Source of the DNA: Archegozetes longisetosus
Lineage: Eukaryota; Arthropoda; Arachnida; Sarcoptiformes; Trhypochthoniidae
NCBI GenBank assembly: GCA_018873245.2
Contig: JAEMBT020000003.1
Span: forward strand, 1,108,447 to 1,172,446
DNA: 64,000 nt
Reading direction: 5' to 3'
In this document: positions 37,593-51,469 of the stretch, piece by piece
How positions within the stretch are numbered: the stretch's first letter is position 1
Layout of the letters: each line of letters opens with the position of its first letter
Translations under genes and position numbers: made by a program
Notes under the pieces: generated by a model
What the model saw: only the letters and a program-made list of their open reading frames with translations
Databases searched by the model: none
Told to the model about the DNA's origin: nothing

Positions 37593-40500
37593 GAAGAGAG
37601 AGAGAGAGAAAGAGAAAGAGAGTGGCTATTATTAAAGTGAAAAATTATTTATATTTATTTACTTAAAGCAAAACCGAACTAAGTTATTTTTGTCCAATTG
37701 CAAGCAATGAATCCACTTACAGTTCACTTGAACGATAATCCTTTTGCTAACACTCGGTTGTACACCATTGGATGATATACAAAGATATGCTCCCATATCG
37801 TCTTTAAAACGGATATTTAAGAAAATTAACTGATTAAAAACTTTGATTTTTTAAAACCCTATTTCCCTTATTGAAATTACGTAATAATCAAGATAGTATT
37901 GAATGGAGTTCAGTTTTTTAATTATTCTAAACTCTATTCCTTACAATTGGTGTGATTAATAGCCTTTATAATGAAGAATAGGGTTTATAAATATCGTCCG
38001 GATTCATACCTCTTGTAACTTGAGTTATGTTTAAGTATTCGCCGTCAACCTTAGCCGCTAATAGAGAAAAATATATATCATGTCGAGAAATAACTTTTGA
38101 TTTAAGCAAATATTCATCGTGAGACATAAAAAAATTCTTATCTAAAAATAAAAACACCATTTTCTATGAATAACATGAGGTTTCAAAATGAGATTTAGAT
38201 GAATTTATTTCTATCAATGTGTGTCTTTATATAAGAGATACTGAATCGACTGTGAAAAAAGGGTTAAGTGGCAGTATTGATAAGACGTGAGTTAAGCGGC
38301 TCTTCTCAAGGTCTATTTAGTTATTCCGGTGATTCCTTTTAAACACCTTATATCTCATACCGGAATATTTTTTTCCTCCATAAAGTCCGAGATTGATTTC
38401 TTTGCCATCTTCTCGTCTCCACGTGACTGTTGGCTGAGGATAACCACTAGCCCGACATCTAAGTGACAATTTTTGACGTTCATCAACAATAGTATCGGAA
38501 CTTGTGTCAGATTCTACTATAGAAGGAGGAACTGAAAAGATAGAGAGTATGAGAGAGTGAAATAAGTTAGGTTAGAGAGTTACGGAAGGAAAATAGTGAT
38601 AAAAATCCTGTACTTGAAAAATGACATGCATTGTAGAGCTAGAAATAGTAGTGTTTACGATGTTTTGATACGACAACTACTGCGAAAATAGTTTCGATAA
38701 TAAAATTTGAAATATTGGTTAACATTAGTTCTAAAATATAAAGACATTGTTATCGTTGGAAAAATCGAATGTTGTACAACTGCATATTATTAGGGAATAA
38801 AAGTATTTTACTCTTCTTGTTAAATATGTTCTTTACTTGCAATAAATCTCGGGTTTAAAGGAATTTACTTCAGATTCTTTTAGTGTAGGACTGATTAGAT
38901 TTTAATTTTACTTTAATAAAACAAAATCCTTTCGTTCAACGCAAATTGTAACAAGAGTTACGAAAACTTTTTCATTATTTTTAACTAAATATATTTTTCA
39001 CTCGATAAAAGTTTTGAATTTTTTTTAGTTGATTTCACACTAGACTCTAAGTGACCATTGACTGAATTTTTATTTCAAGTCAAACAAAATATGGTTTCAA
39101 ATAAACTAGATTTTTGCTTAGAAAACTTCAAGTTTTATTATCAAAGCAGAGTATAACTTTACAAAAATAAGAAAAATAAATATTTATAAATGAAAGATTT
39201 GAAGCTCACCCAAAACATCAAGATATCCGACTTGCGATATCATAGTTTCGGCGTTGATTTGGCACATATAGTAACCTTTATCTGAAACTTGAACATTATT
39301 TATATGCAAATACCATTGCCTATAGTTATTGTGTGATACACGAAATCTACTATCATGTAGTAAAGTCTGCGTGTGTATTGTCAGTAGTGTTGGTTCTGAG
39401 TTCTTATCCATCTTAAGCCACGCGACCTATTGTTAGAATCAATTAATTAGTTAATAAATTATTTAAAACTCAGTAATAATTATTAAAGGAATAATTCACA
39501 TTGAAATTCGAAAAGCCTTTGATATAATAAACCGAATTCTCTGATTCCTTAAGGTTCGTTAAGTCTAGGTTTTATTGTACAATTAATTATTTAAATGTAA
39601 TAATTAAGTAAATTATAAAATCCCTTTAGGTTACTTATAACGAGGTTTTATTACATAAGATTTAGGCAAAACGGGTAATAATCATGATTAAAATTAGTTT
39701 TGTTTTTCAAGGGCTTAAAAATTCTTTCATAGCATTGTAATCAAAGGATTAACTTTAATAAGTGAACAGACAAATGGTGTGAATCCTTATTGACTTAATC
39801 CTTTTCATTAATTAAGCGCTATCTTAGATGGAGTTTAAGAGCGAATAGATTGAGGGAAAATAGATTAATCGATAGGAATAGAAAAAAGTTTTATATTATG
39901 AGGAAAAGTGAGCTCTTGGAAACATTAGCGCTGAATAATAATAAGTAGAGAGAAAACTAATCAATATTTTTAGCACTATTTTAGAGCTAAACTTAATTGG
40001 AAACTGGATTTTCTCATAATAGGAGTAACCGTTCTCTTTTATTAAAGTTTTTTAGAAAAATAAATCTACAAGAATTAATATAAATGTTTATTCTCTTAAT
40101 TCAAGTTAAAGATTAGTTTAGATTATTCTAGCGTTAAATGAGTTTTAAGTTCAAGTGATTTTACAGTAAAACCTCGTTATAGCAAGCTTCTAAATATTCA
40201 AGTTTTGAAGACAGGTCCTATAGATATAACCTTCTGGCAATGTGCTGATATTTATAGGGAATGTCTATAAAAATTCTTTAATTGAGACTTATTATAACGC
40301 GATTCTACTGTAGTTTTTGGGTTGAGAATAGGTTTTCAAGGATCAAGTTTTAATTATAAATGAATACCTTATAATTGCCTAAATTGTTGACTGTGCATTC
40401 TAACATTGTGTTACGTCCTGTCGCTATCGACACGTTAGCCATTGGCTCCACAAAATTAGGAATTAGTTGAGCGCTTACTAAAATAGATTAATTTACAATC

Positions 40501-41578
40501 AAATCTTGCTATCAATTTAGTTGCTATTATAACTATTTTTTAAATTTGTCGTCAGAATTTGATTGATTGTAACAGAAATTTTTGCTAGGATTGAGTGGAA
40601 TTACTGCTGGATACAGAAGCGAATAGTATCCATTCTCATTCGAAATACTCATTAGAGTTACACTGTATTCCATAACTTGATAACAGTATTTTAGTGAATT
40701 AAGTTGTGTAAGTATCGGTGTGTATCCAGTTTTATTTAATTTTAGACTAAATTTGAAGTATTGTTATTACGCTATGAGACACAAATTAGACATAACTTCT
40801 GCAAATTGTTGTAATGTTGGTCACAATAATAAACGTTATGTGAATGATTGATGCGTGCTCTGAACAATAGGTCTGCACTTCTTTATTCAAACAATGATAA
40901 GAAGAACATAAATTTAGTCTACTTCGAAAATAAACTCATATTTATTGAACTAAACAAAGCATGAAATACATGCTAAACACTGAAATAATTTATTTTTACT
41001 AAGACTATAATAACCCAGAATTAAAGCTTAATAAACGTTAATAAGAGCAAAGATAGCGAATTATTACTGTGTAATGACAATCAAATATTCAAACTCTCAG
41101 AATGAAAATATGAATGATTAAAAAAACAATCTCGAAAACACACAGTCTTTATATCCCTAGAAAGCATTTGTAATTATTTTTATTTATTTTGTTCTTAACT
41201 CTTACTCTCCATTGAATCCCATCGAGAAATAGTTTGCAATATATTGAAAACAAGAGTGTATAAAATAGAAAAATACAAGACAAGTGTTTGTTCTCTTATA
41301 GCAATTTTTATTCCCAAACGGAGTTTCCAGACAGCAATAAGATTCACAATAAGATTCATTTCAAGTTTAATTCCTGGGCCTTAACAGTAGTAATAATGCG
41401 AGAGAATGAACAATAAAGAGTAAGACAAAAGCCTATCAGAAATCGGGATTAGAGTTAAGAGTGAGAGAAGTTTAGACTAGATTTTTGTCTACAAGATAGA
41501 GAAAAAATAGTGGAAACACTTTTAACATCAAAAGTATTTTTCTATGTTTCGGAATGGCTTTTTCGCTTCTCGCTCACT

Positions 41579-41617
<39 letters not shown>

Positions 41618-44600
41618 TCAACTTTTTATTGTTTCCTCAATATTCTGTTTTCCGTTTAGGTTATTATAGTTTTAAATAGCTTTCTTCATAAGAAATATTC
41701 TTCTCTGCGGTTTTGGATTCAAACCCATTGAGCATAAGCTTTAAATTCAATACTTTTATCCTATGTAGAAAAATCCTAAAATTGATGATAATATCTATAT
41801 GAAAAAAATCTGAATATCATAACGATAAGTCATTTAAATTATTTGCAAATGATAAATAATTATTACTTGACAATGTTATTATGCCAACAAAATTGAAGAT
41901 TTCTATCACTAATAAAAATCGAATACATCTTACGCGAACTGAAAGTAATAAAAATAGATTTTTATTCTTAATTCTGGTTCTTCAAAGAAGTGATACTGAC
42001 TTCTAGGAAACCAAAAGTCATTGTGGACTGAAGTTTATGATGCGAAAAGTGAGTGTTAGAGAAGTGAATAGCAATGTTTTTAATGCATCCTCTAATACAT
42101 AATGATAATGATCTGCAGCTATAATAAATTTATATCTAAAACCATTAATGGTGTGAAATCTTTTTGAAGTCCCACACATGAGAGAAGGAGAGAGAGAGAG
42201 AAAAAGTTTTCTTTTCAGTTAGATTCAGAGGTTTATCTGCTTTTTCGCTTTCGTAGAAAAGTATTGTGAATAGGATACAAATTCCTTATCAATTCTTTCT
42301 TGAAAACTACTTTTTCCAATGCAAACGTCAAAAATTTTGCTTATAATTAAATCAAATAATAAATTACGATAAAAATTTTCTCGAAAAGAAATGTTTTTAT
42401 AATTTCATATAAAATTTGTGCATAAATTTTATAATTTTTAAACTGACACGTAAGATATCATTAAATTAATACATATAAGATTAAGCACTATACAACCTTT
42501 TTCAAAATACAAAATCTAATAAAAAATTTAAGATTTAAAACTTAACAAAAATAATTAACTTAAGCCTAAAAACTTTTTCATCATTAAACACTAATTATTT
42601 TTCAAGCCCTCTAAATAAGAATCTGAATCAAATTCTCAATATTGAATGAATATTCATTAAACATTAAATGTATTTATTTAATAAAATTAACCCTTTATTC
42701 AAACGCTATTTGAACTATAAAAAGAAAAGACTAACTTATTTAAAGAAGGGTTTAGTGTTAAGTATAAATGCATTACAGAAACGGATAAAAAAGTTAAGTC
42801 AATGTGTAAAATAAATTCAATTTCCCTCATTTAGTATTATTCCAACCAATTTCTTAACTCGACTATTCGTAGAAAACATTGAATGAAGAAATGGATAGCA
42901 TTCGAGCTGATATACAGTAAAGCCTCGTTACGAAGTTTGACTGCTACTAGACTTGAATTTGAGACTAATATCTATGTTACTTTTAAGATTATTTATTGTT
43001 CGACTTCTCTTATTTTAATGAGTTTTTCGTATAATTAGCTTCTATTAATTTTAATTCTCTTAAAGAGTTAATAACTTATTCAAATGTAAAGAATTTCCAG
43101 TTGCTATCAATCAATTGTTGTCATTGTCTTCGGGAGAAGATTAGACTTTTCTAGTGATTTTTAGTTAACCACATGAAAACTTCATTTAATTCTATGAAAG
43201 CTGAATGAAAAATTACATTAGAAGGTAATTGCTGTCAAATTATTCTTAAGAATTCAATGATAAAATTGTTGATTTTGTTTTTTAATACATGGCTGAAATT
43301 CGCATCAAAAATATTATATTTACTAAAATTTTTATTTAAAAGAAATTGTTCATCTGAACGATTGAATATTGGCTAATTTTGAATCCCACACTATACTCTT
43401 ATATGAATTGACTTGAGAAACTACAACTTCGTTAGATCGAAACGAGTTCATAGCGTAGTTCATTAAAACTAGGTTTTACTATAGAATCTATATGGAGACT
43501 AAGAGATGCAACTCTTAAAGGAAGTGATGCTGAATCAGGAAAAGACTCGAAGCGATGAGACTTCACTTCTCCTATATATCTTTACATATAAACTGTATAT
43601 ATCTCTCGTTCAGCACTTGAACCATAGGTATTTTGTAAGTTGAATCTCATGAATAATTAAAATCACTCTAACAGAGACTTTGGCTTTAGTCTTATCTTTG
43701 TTCTACTCTGTTTTCTCCTATCAATTCTTAAGAATCGCTGACAAATCTTGATTTTGATTTTTTCGATCCCTTTGAAACTTACTTATCATTGGATGCCCTC
43801 AGGGCTGTCAGTGATATATTTTTTTGAATTCTTGTTGTTTTTCACTTATCTGTCTTTGAAGTTTTCGATTTTTCCTATCAATTATTCATTTTCGTGTAAT
43901 TCCGTTATTATTTATTGAGTTGCATTAAAAAATTGAGTTTGATTTTTAAAAATTAATCGGTATCTTGAATAAATATTTTCACTGAAGTAACATGGAACGA
44001 CAAATTTTCAGACGTAATCCCAGAAGTAAATCAAAGTTTAAATAGAATGTTTGTTTGAACTAAATGTACTAAGACAATTAGATTAATTACTAAAATTTCA
44101 CTCATATTTTCAATAAGAGCTTAATCGAATTGACGTGCAATAAATGGTTTTTAAATCAAAATGTTTGAAATGATGAATACTTTGTGCTTTACTGTTAAAA
44201 AATTGCAATTTCTATTAAAATTGTATTATAAACGCAAAACTTATATAGTATTTTGAACTGAAAACTAGTGACTTTTGAGTAACGTTTGGTATGCATTTTG
44301 ACTATTATTGCGAGTCATTAAACAAAACGTATTTAAATATCAGAATTGAAGCATAAAATTAGTATTAATTTCTTAAGCGAATACTCACTAATACCCACTA
44401 CTAGCATAGCATAGGCTCAAAAAACTAATTAATTTTCAATCTTTTGGATGAAAAATTCTTTCGCATCAAATTAACTATAAACATATTAATTTTGAACACA
44501 ATCTTCATCCCTATACCTAAAAGACCGAGTCAACAATTTTATAATTGAATTCTTAGAAAATAATTTGACATCAAATATGTTTTATTGAAATTTTTCATTC

Positions 44601-47600
44601 AGTTCTCATAGAATTAATAGAAGGCTTCATAAAATTAACTAATAACAAATTGCTAGAGAAAACAATCAACTTTTTTCTAAAGACTATTACAATAGTAATT
44701 AATTGATGGAAATTGTAGGTTCTTTACACTTTACAGAGATCATTAACTCTTTAAGGAGAATTAAAACAAGTAGCAACTAATTTTCGACTATACAAAAAGC
44801 CATTAAAACAGAGAAACTCAATACTAAATAATTTTGGAAACAAATAAAAACTTTTTCTCTGTTCTATGCAAAAAATCAGTAAAGAATTGATGTTAGAGTC
44901 AAATTTGAGCTTAATATCTGTCAATGCCTTCCATTTACTGTAGTATTCTTATTCTCTTCTCCTTATTTCTGATCTAAGAATAAAATCTCGAACCCATATA
45001 AAAGAATATTCCGTTATAAGGGGTATATCATTTGCAGAGCTTTAACGCGTATACTCAATGATAAATAGATGCTTATAAGAGAATCTAACTGTGTATAACT
45101 CTATAATATTCTATATAACGCACATTATTCCCTACAAAAGCGAGTTATTTTCGAAAATCACTTTTTAATAATGCCTTCAGATAATGGTGTTTTTGGACAG
45201 ACATAAATATATAGCAGGGAACAAATTTTTTACTTATAGTATATAAATTGTTTATCATAATTTGAATGACTTGTAGCAAAAATTGCCTCTAACTATGTCT
45301 GACAGTAGAAACTAGGTTATTCTTATACTATTTATTAGTTTAAATCAGTAAAGATTTCATTTGACTTTTGAAAATTTTAAATTTCATAAAAATAAGCGTT
45401 TCATTGAAGTATTTGAAGCGAAATAAGTTTTTTACATCATGTTTACTCACATAATTGGCTATATTTTTCTATCGATGTATAATTTTCTAATGATTGAAAA
45501 AACATGATGTGATGTGACGCGCATCACATAATCGACAATTTAAGCATCACTAATGAAAAATGATTAGCTTTTAATTTTAGATAAGACAAATTCTTCTCGC
45601 TTTTGGGATCTGACAAAAAGTATACAAGATTTTGATTAATTAGCAAAAAGTATGAGTAAAAACTCTTATAAAGAGGAAAAACTTTGAATAAACTCAAGAA
45701 AGCATAAAAAATTGATAACATATATCCCACTCAACAGAAAATCAGAGTCTCTAATCTATAGATAGAGTGAAAGATAACTTTACTTTTGCCTCAACTTCAA
45801 TATTGATTATAGTTTTTATGTATTTTATTCAAACTTTTAACAACTTTTTATTCTGTTGACACGCAGAGACATTGAATCGCTATTGAAATCGACTATTATT
45901 TAGACAGAGAAAGAAAAGTAAAGTACAGTTCAGTCTAAATATATATCCTATTATTGAATTAATCCCCGAAAAAACATGAATAGCATAAATTGAATGGAGA
46001 GTACAAGGAGTGGACCTATTGTTGAAGCCTATTTGGGTGTATGTACAAAATGGCAAACAAACAATGGGAACACGCGGAGAGAGATTTTTGATAGTTTTCG
46101 TACTCTCACTCTCTTTTGCAGAAACTGATAGCTCGCGATTTATTTTAATGCGATTGATATACAATATGTAATATTTAGGGGAATTCGGGTCTGGAAATAC
46201 GATTGCGATCTTAATGCGATTTTTTGGCTCAGATTGTGCTTACCATAGATTTATTTTGTTTTTATTCTCGTGTACAGCTGAATCTCGTTATTTCAAACTT
46301 TGAAATATTAAAACATTTATTTAATTATAACGGGATTTCGTTGTATCAAAATTTTTAGAAACGGATAGAACTTTCAGTATAAGTTTATTACAATGAAAAT
46401 GCAATACCTCAGCCCGTTATGGGATGATATAAGTTATTATTTTACTATAAAAAGTCTTTAAACATTAATTTTTCTAATCTAAGACATTTTAAAACTTTTG
46501 TTGAACTTTTTTTAAACTTGAACATTTGTTGAAAATGAATTATTTTAAAAGTATCAGCCTTTGTTGTTTAAATTAAAGATTTTATAATTCATTATATCTG
46601 CCTATTCACAACATTCAAAAAGTGCATTCAATCTTAGCTAGTTACCTTTTAAAAAGCAATATAAATTTTATATTACGCTTCATTTACACTTCAAAATTAG
46701 AGTATTATTAAAGAACTTAAGTCACAAAGTTATTGTCTTCTATTATTACTCTAGTTATCATCTGAAACTCTACAAACCTTAAGATTTGGTCTTCATTCAA
46801 ATTAGATCCAAGTCGACAATTCGTATAAATATCCTAAACTGTCTTAAAGTTTTTAGAATTTTGCCAGTACCGAAATTAGTTATAACTAGTTTACACTATT
46901 AATAGAGTTCATTATTGCGGGTTTGACTGCATTTATGATTTTTTATGCTATTGTTGCCATAAGAATCGCTAATATATCTAAAGGTCAAATAAAGTTTGAA
47001 TAACGATTTCAGCTGTACTTTTGTTTGGGATATTTATGCATTATTTAGCCTATCATCTGATGCGTATCACTGTTTCACATCTGTATGTATTATAGAGTAT
47101 TTCTCCAAACTCGTTAATTTGAATTGACCCCAACTATTATGACTTGATTTGATACAAATTCAGATTTTTGAGTCTGTGAAATATGTGATTGCTCGAAAAA
47201 AGGGATAAGTCTCACATAAGCTTATTAAGAGATAAAATATAAATTTAATTCTGAATTTTGAAAATTGAATAATAATTTCATAGACTTAAGGCAGACTTTG
47301 TTCATAAATAATACTATAAGTGAGAAATAAAACTTATCTTCATATGATTTTTATACTAATGGTTATGAGAGAATAGTCTGAATTAAGACCTTATTGTTTA
47401 TGATTTATATTAAAAATCTAGTTGTAAAGCAATAAGAAATGAATTTCTGAATTTTTATTACTCTTATGTAAAGCCTTTCCCGTTATTGACTTTTCTTCAG
47501 CCTTACAAACATCTTATATGTAAATAAGCTGTGGAAGTGGCGTAATCAAAATCTCAAAGCTTCAAATTAGATTAAGAGTTACGCTACCAAAGAATAAATC

Positions 47601-50600
47601 TCTGATCTTATATTTCAGTTTACGTGTGAAAAAATTTAAGGCATTAGACTATAGTCTAGTAGATATTGATAAGTAGTCATTGGAATGTTCATTTTATTAC
47701 GTTTGAATTTTTCTATTTTTCCCTGTTTTTGTTCAATAATAAAATAAGCTTAATTTGCCAGAAATAGATAGTGAGTTCATATTCAACTCATTGTTTAAAA
47801 GTTTTTATCTGCTCAATATTCGGGTTTATTACTTAAGTATAACTGATTAGACTTTCTGGTTCATTTTGTGTCATCGTTGAGGAGATATTTATAGAATAGT
47901 TAGTTTCAATTTTTCAGCTTGCGTTAAATTGAAGTTGTTTACATTGGTATAAATCTCATAAAAGCCGGACTTCTCATTAATACATCTTGCGTTTATTGAT
48001 TTTGAAGTTTGTTCAACAATTTTTATCAAACTTTAATATGAAATCCTGAATGAAATCTAGTAAAAATACTCACTAAGAATAAATTATATATAATTTATAA
48101 CTTAGTCGACAAATAATATCCACAAAAAATAATATGAAAAGACAAAAAATACTAGATATAAAAAATATAATAGGAATAATGTGTTAGTTTTTCGTGTCGG
48201 GTCAGCAAAAAATATATGTCTTTGCTATAAGAGAAAAATATAGGAAAATATAAATAAAAATAACAATCGAAGAGAACAAAAGATGGAGAAAAACCTAAAA
48301 CAATACATTTTCTTTATAAAAATACCGAAACAAAAGTTAATGTGTGGTAAAATTTTTTCTCCTACGCTTTCACTTTTACAGAGCCTATGATTGTGTGTAT
48401 GTTTTCGTTATTGATGACAAGCTGCAGCGAAACAATAAGAGAAAGAGATGTGAGAATTGTTCCCAAATGCAAAAAAAAATTTTTCTCTTCTGATATGAGA
48501 TACGAGAATACGATTGAGATAGAAATTGAGAGGAGAAGAGAGTAAGGCCTCAAAAGTTCTCTTTTTAGAAATCTATGTATTAGTATTGATAGGAAAGTGT
48601 CACAAAAAATATTGTCTATCACTGAATGTGGTAACAAAAAAATGTGACACATGATAAAATAATATATATTTTTGTGTGACTATAACTCTTCTCTTAAAGA
48701 TTTTTATCAAAAATTGAAAGCAAAGACAACTTATTGATTTATTGCCCATAGAATACAATCTCATTTTGACTCGTTTTTCATCTCCTATATTGTCTTTACT
48801 TGTGCTTCTAAAGCATATCCAAATTTTTTCACTCAATCGTAGAACCAAATCAAAAATATTTTCTAAATTTTTATAAGAGAAATAAGTTTTGCATATCTTA
48901 TTGAAAGTTGTTTCGTTATTTTTTTATACTGCACCGAGAATCGACTGTATATCTAGTACCGATAGAAGAGTTGCACGAATTTTTTCTCTTGCTATGCGAT
49001 AACATTCAACAATTTTGTTCGCATTTCACTTATTAATACAATATCAATAAAACACAACTTTTTCTGTCCAAACGATATGACATGAAAAGGTTTGATACAA
49101 TTTGAGATATATTTCTCAATAAGAGACAACAGAAAGGACTCAAATTTTCTGGAAGCAAACTAAATGCTCATAACGGAAAAAGAAGGAAAATTATTTTTTC
49201 GATTCAATTAATTGAATGCAAAATTATGAACAGATAATTAGCATAAAAAATGTAATTAAACTAAAAGAAAAATTGCAAAACTCGCGAAACTATTTTTCAA
49301 TTAATAGGAACAGAAATTTTAATTATATAGTGCGGAGCCCCTATTTTCCATGATATATAATTCAAATTTATATATAAGTTAATTACATAATTAGACAGAT
49401 TCTCATTCAATATGAAAATATTCACATAAAAAGCTATAGTAATTTGACAAATACAGGAAAATCTCGTTATGACGAATGCTGGCACACAAAAATCTATCCA
49501 GAAAATATTTTGTCAGTGACCTTGGATTTTATCATTACTAGGTCCGACTTAAATTTGAATGTAAAGGGGTTCTACTAAAAAATGTGTCTCTCAACAAACA
49601 CATAGCATTAATATTGAAAAACAGAATGTTCTTCTATTTAAAACTGTAATCACTCGGATGCCATTCACTTTGAAATCAATTCTCAAAGTTTATTTCCCCC
49701 TAACATAAAAAGTACTTCTATTATGTCTTATTTTCACTTCGAATACCAGTGAATAAATCAAAATGAGAATCAAATAATGAACATGAAAGAGGAGAGTTTA
49801 ATGCAATGTTTTCTTATCATTTGCAACTGTGATTAACATGTGCTCAACTGAATTACAATTATTTCTATCCCTCTATTCCTAACTCTAACTACAAGTCAAT
49901 AACAATGAATGCTTTCGGTTCAAAAGAGAGGAACGATATGAACAGCATCTGTAAAAACACAGGAAGACACTCTCAATGCAGTCAATAGTATTAAACTCAT
50001 ATATGCCCTACAGCTATTCGTTCTCACACATATCCAGCTTATTATATATGGCTTTTACAGCTTAATACAAAAAATTCTTATTAAATTACTTTTTTTATCT
50101 CATGAATTATTTTTATGATTCATAAATTTTTAGCCTTTTACTCCATTATTATCTTATTCCTGGAAAGATTTTTTAAAAATACAATCGATTTTGTCTTTAT
50201 TTTTAAATTTAGAATTCAGGCTCTTATTCTTAATTACTGTTGAGATCTATTGTGGGAAATAAACAATTTCCTATCCGTTTTGGATCTCTTTCTCTTTGTA
50301 TTGTTTTGCTAGTCATGTCTCAAATAATAGTTTTAACTTATGTATATTTAGTGGGCATGTAGATTAGATTTATTTATTTGATAAACATTGGTAGAACTGA
50401 TTCATATTACTTTTAGCCTTGATTTTTACTTCAAATAGTACTTGATTAAAATTCTGATTTCTCTGAGATCAGAGTATTCTCGAAAGTTTAAAACCTGATA
50501 AAAAACATTGAACATTTTTTGAAATGCTTTAAAACTATACAAATATTTATTGAAATTTTAAGAAATTTTGTTTTTTGAATAATTGAATTGATTTCATGTT

Positions 50601-51425
50601 TAAAATAAATTTCTAATACAAAATGAAATTTCGATTCATTTTATTAATTGAAGAAAATTATTTTCTCTGCTTAGAAATCAATCTACTAATCAAATGGAAA
50701 TCTCGTTAATGAATTAATTGTCTCAACAAGATACAAATGGTATCTTTACAGTAATGAAGACGAAAGTCGTGCTTAATTATACTAATTCAGAGTAAAGTAT
50801 AGTATAGCAGTTATATTCGGTTCAGTGCGATAGAAAATAAGTATAAATAACAGGGCAGAAAACAATCATATCGTAAATTGTTTCGGATTCTCAATAAATA
50901 AAATTTGTTTTCCCTCTCAATCCTATCAAGAGATAACAAAATTCTGAACGAAAGACGCGGGAATTGAGATAAAGTGAACTCGATCTCGTATAAGATAATT
51001 ATCTCGTATAGTTGAAGTCCTTTTCATTAAAGCTTTATGAAAGAGTTGTAAAAAGTTTATCACTTCATAAAAACATTTCTATTGAATCTCCAGTAGATTT
51101 GCATTCAAAATGTTTTCAATGTCTAATTCTATATTTGTCAAGTTATTCATGATAAGAGACTTGATTCGTTACAAAAACCCTATTAAATATCATGTAAAAG
51201 TTTTTCTATCATTGAGTCTATAACATTATAATAGCATAAAAAGCCAAATACGCAAGAAGTGTGGACTGAGCAGGATTTAAGTATTCTCATAGAAAGAGCC
51301 GAAAAGCAGCTTTATTGATAGTTTATCTAATGTTGGAAACCGCAAAACTTTTGCTCATCCTTTCTATGATCGCCACAAACATACAAAAAAGAAAGAAATA
51401 GGGAGCAAAAGAGAGGATAAAAATG

Positions 51426-51469
<44 letters not shown>

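Larger units (their letters stand above)
36382..37720. other. Intron of the Ig gene between Ig2 and Ig3
   Basis: 1.3 kb. Holds a 113-codon sense-strand open stretch (36816-36475) that I do not recognise, a long AG tract, and a solo pogo-like end near 37447-37473 (TACTATAACGAGCTTTTATT). Confidence 0.55.

Noticed and set aside
37966..38160. 64-codon ORF taken whole as an exon
   Set aside because: Only 38057-38010 fits between splice sites and continues Ig2 (VDGEYLNITQVTR); the ends of the ORF are intron.
38347..38360. Alternative later donor of the Ig2 exon (AAG|GTGTTT)
   Set aside because: It leaves phase 0, which does not join to the phase-1 start at 38057; the donor TCCG|GTATGAG at 38360 does.
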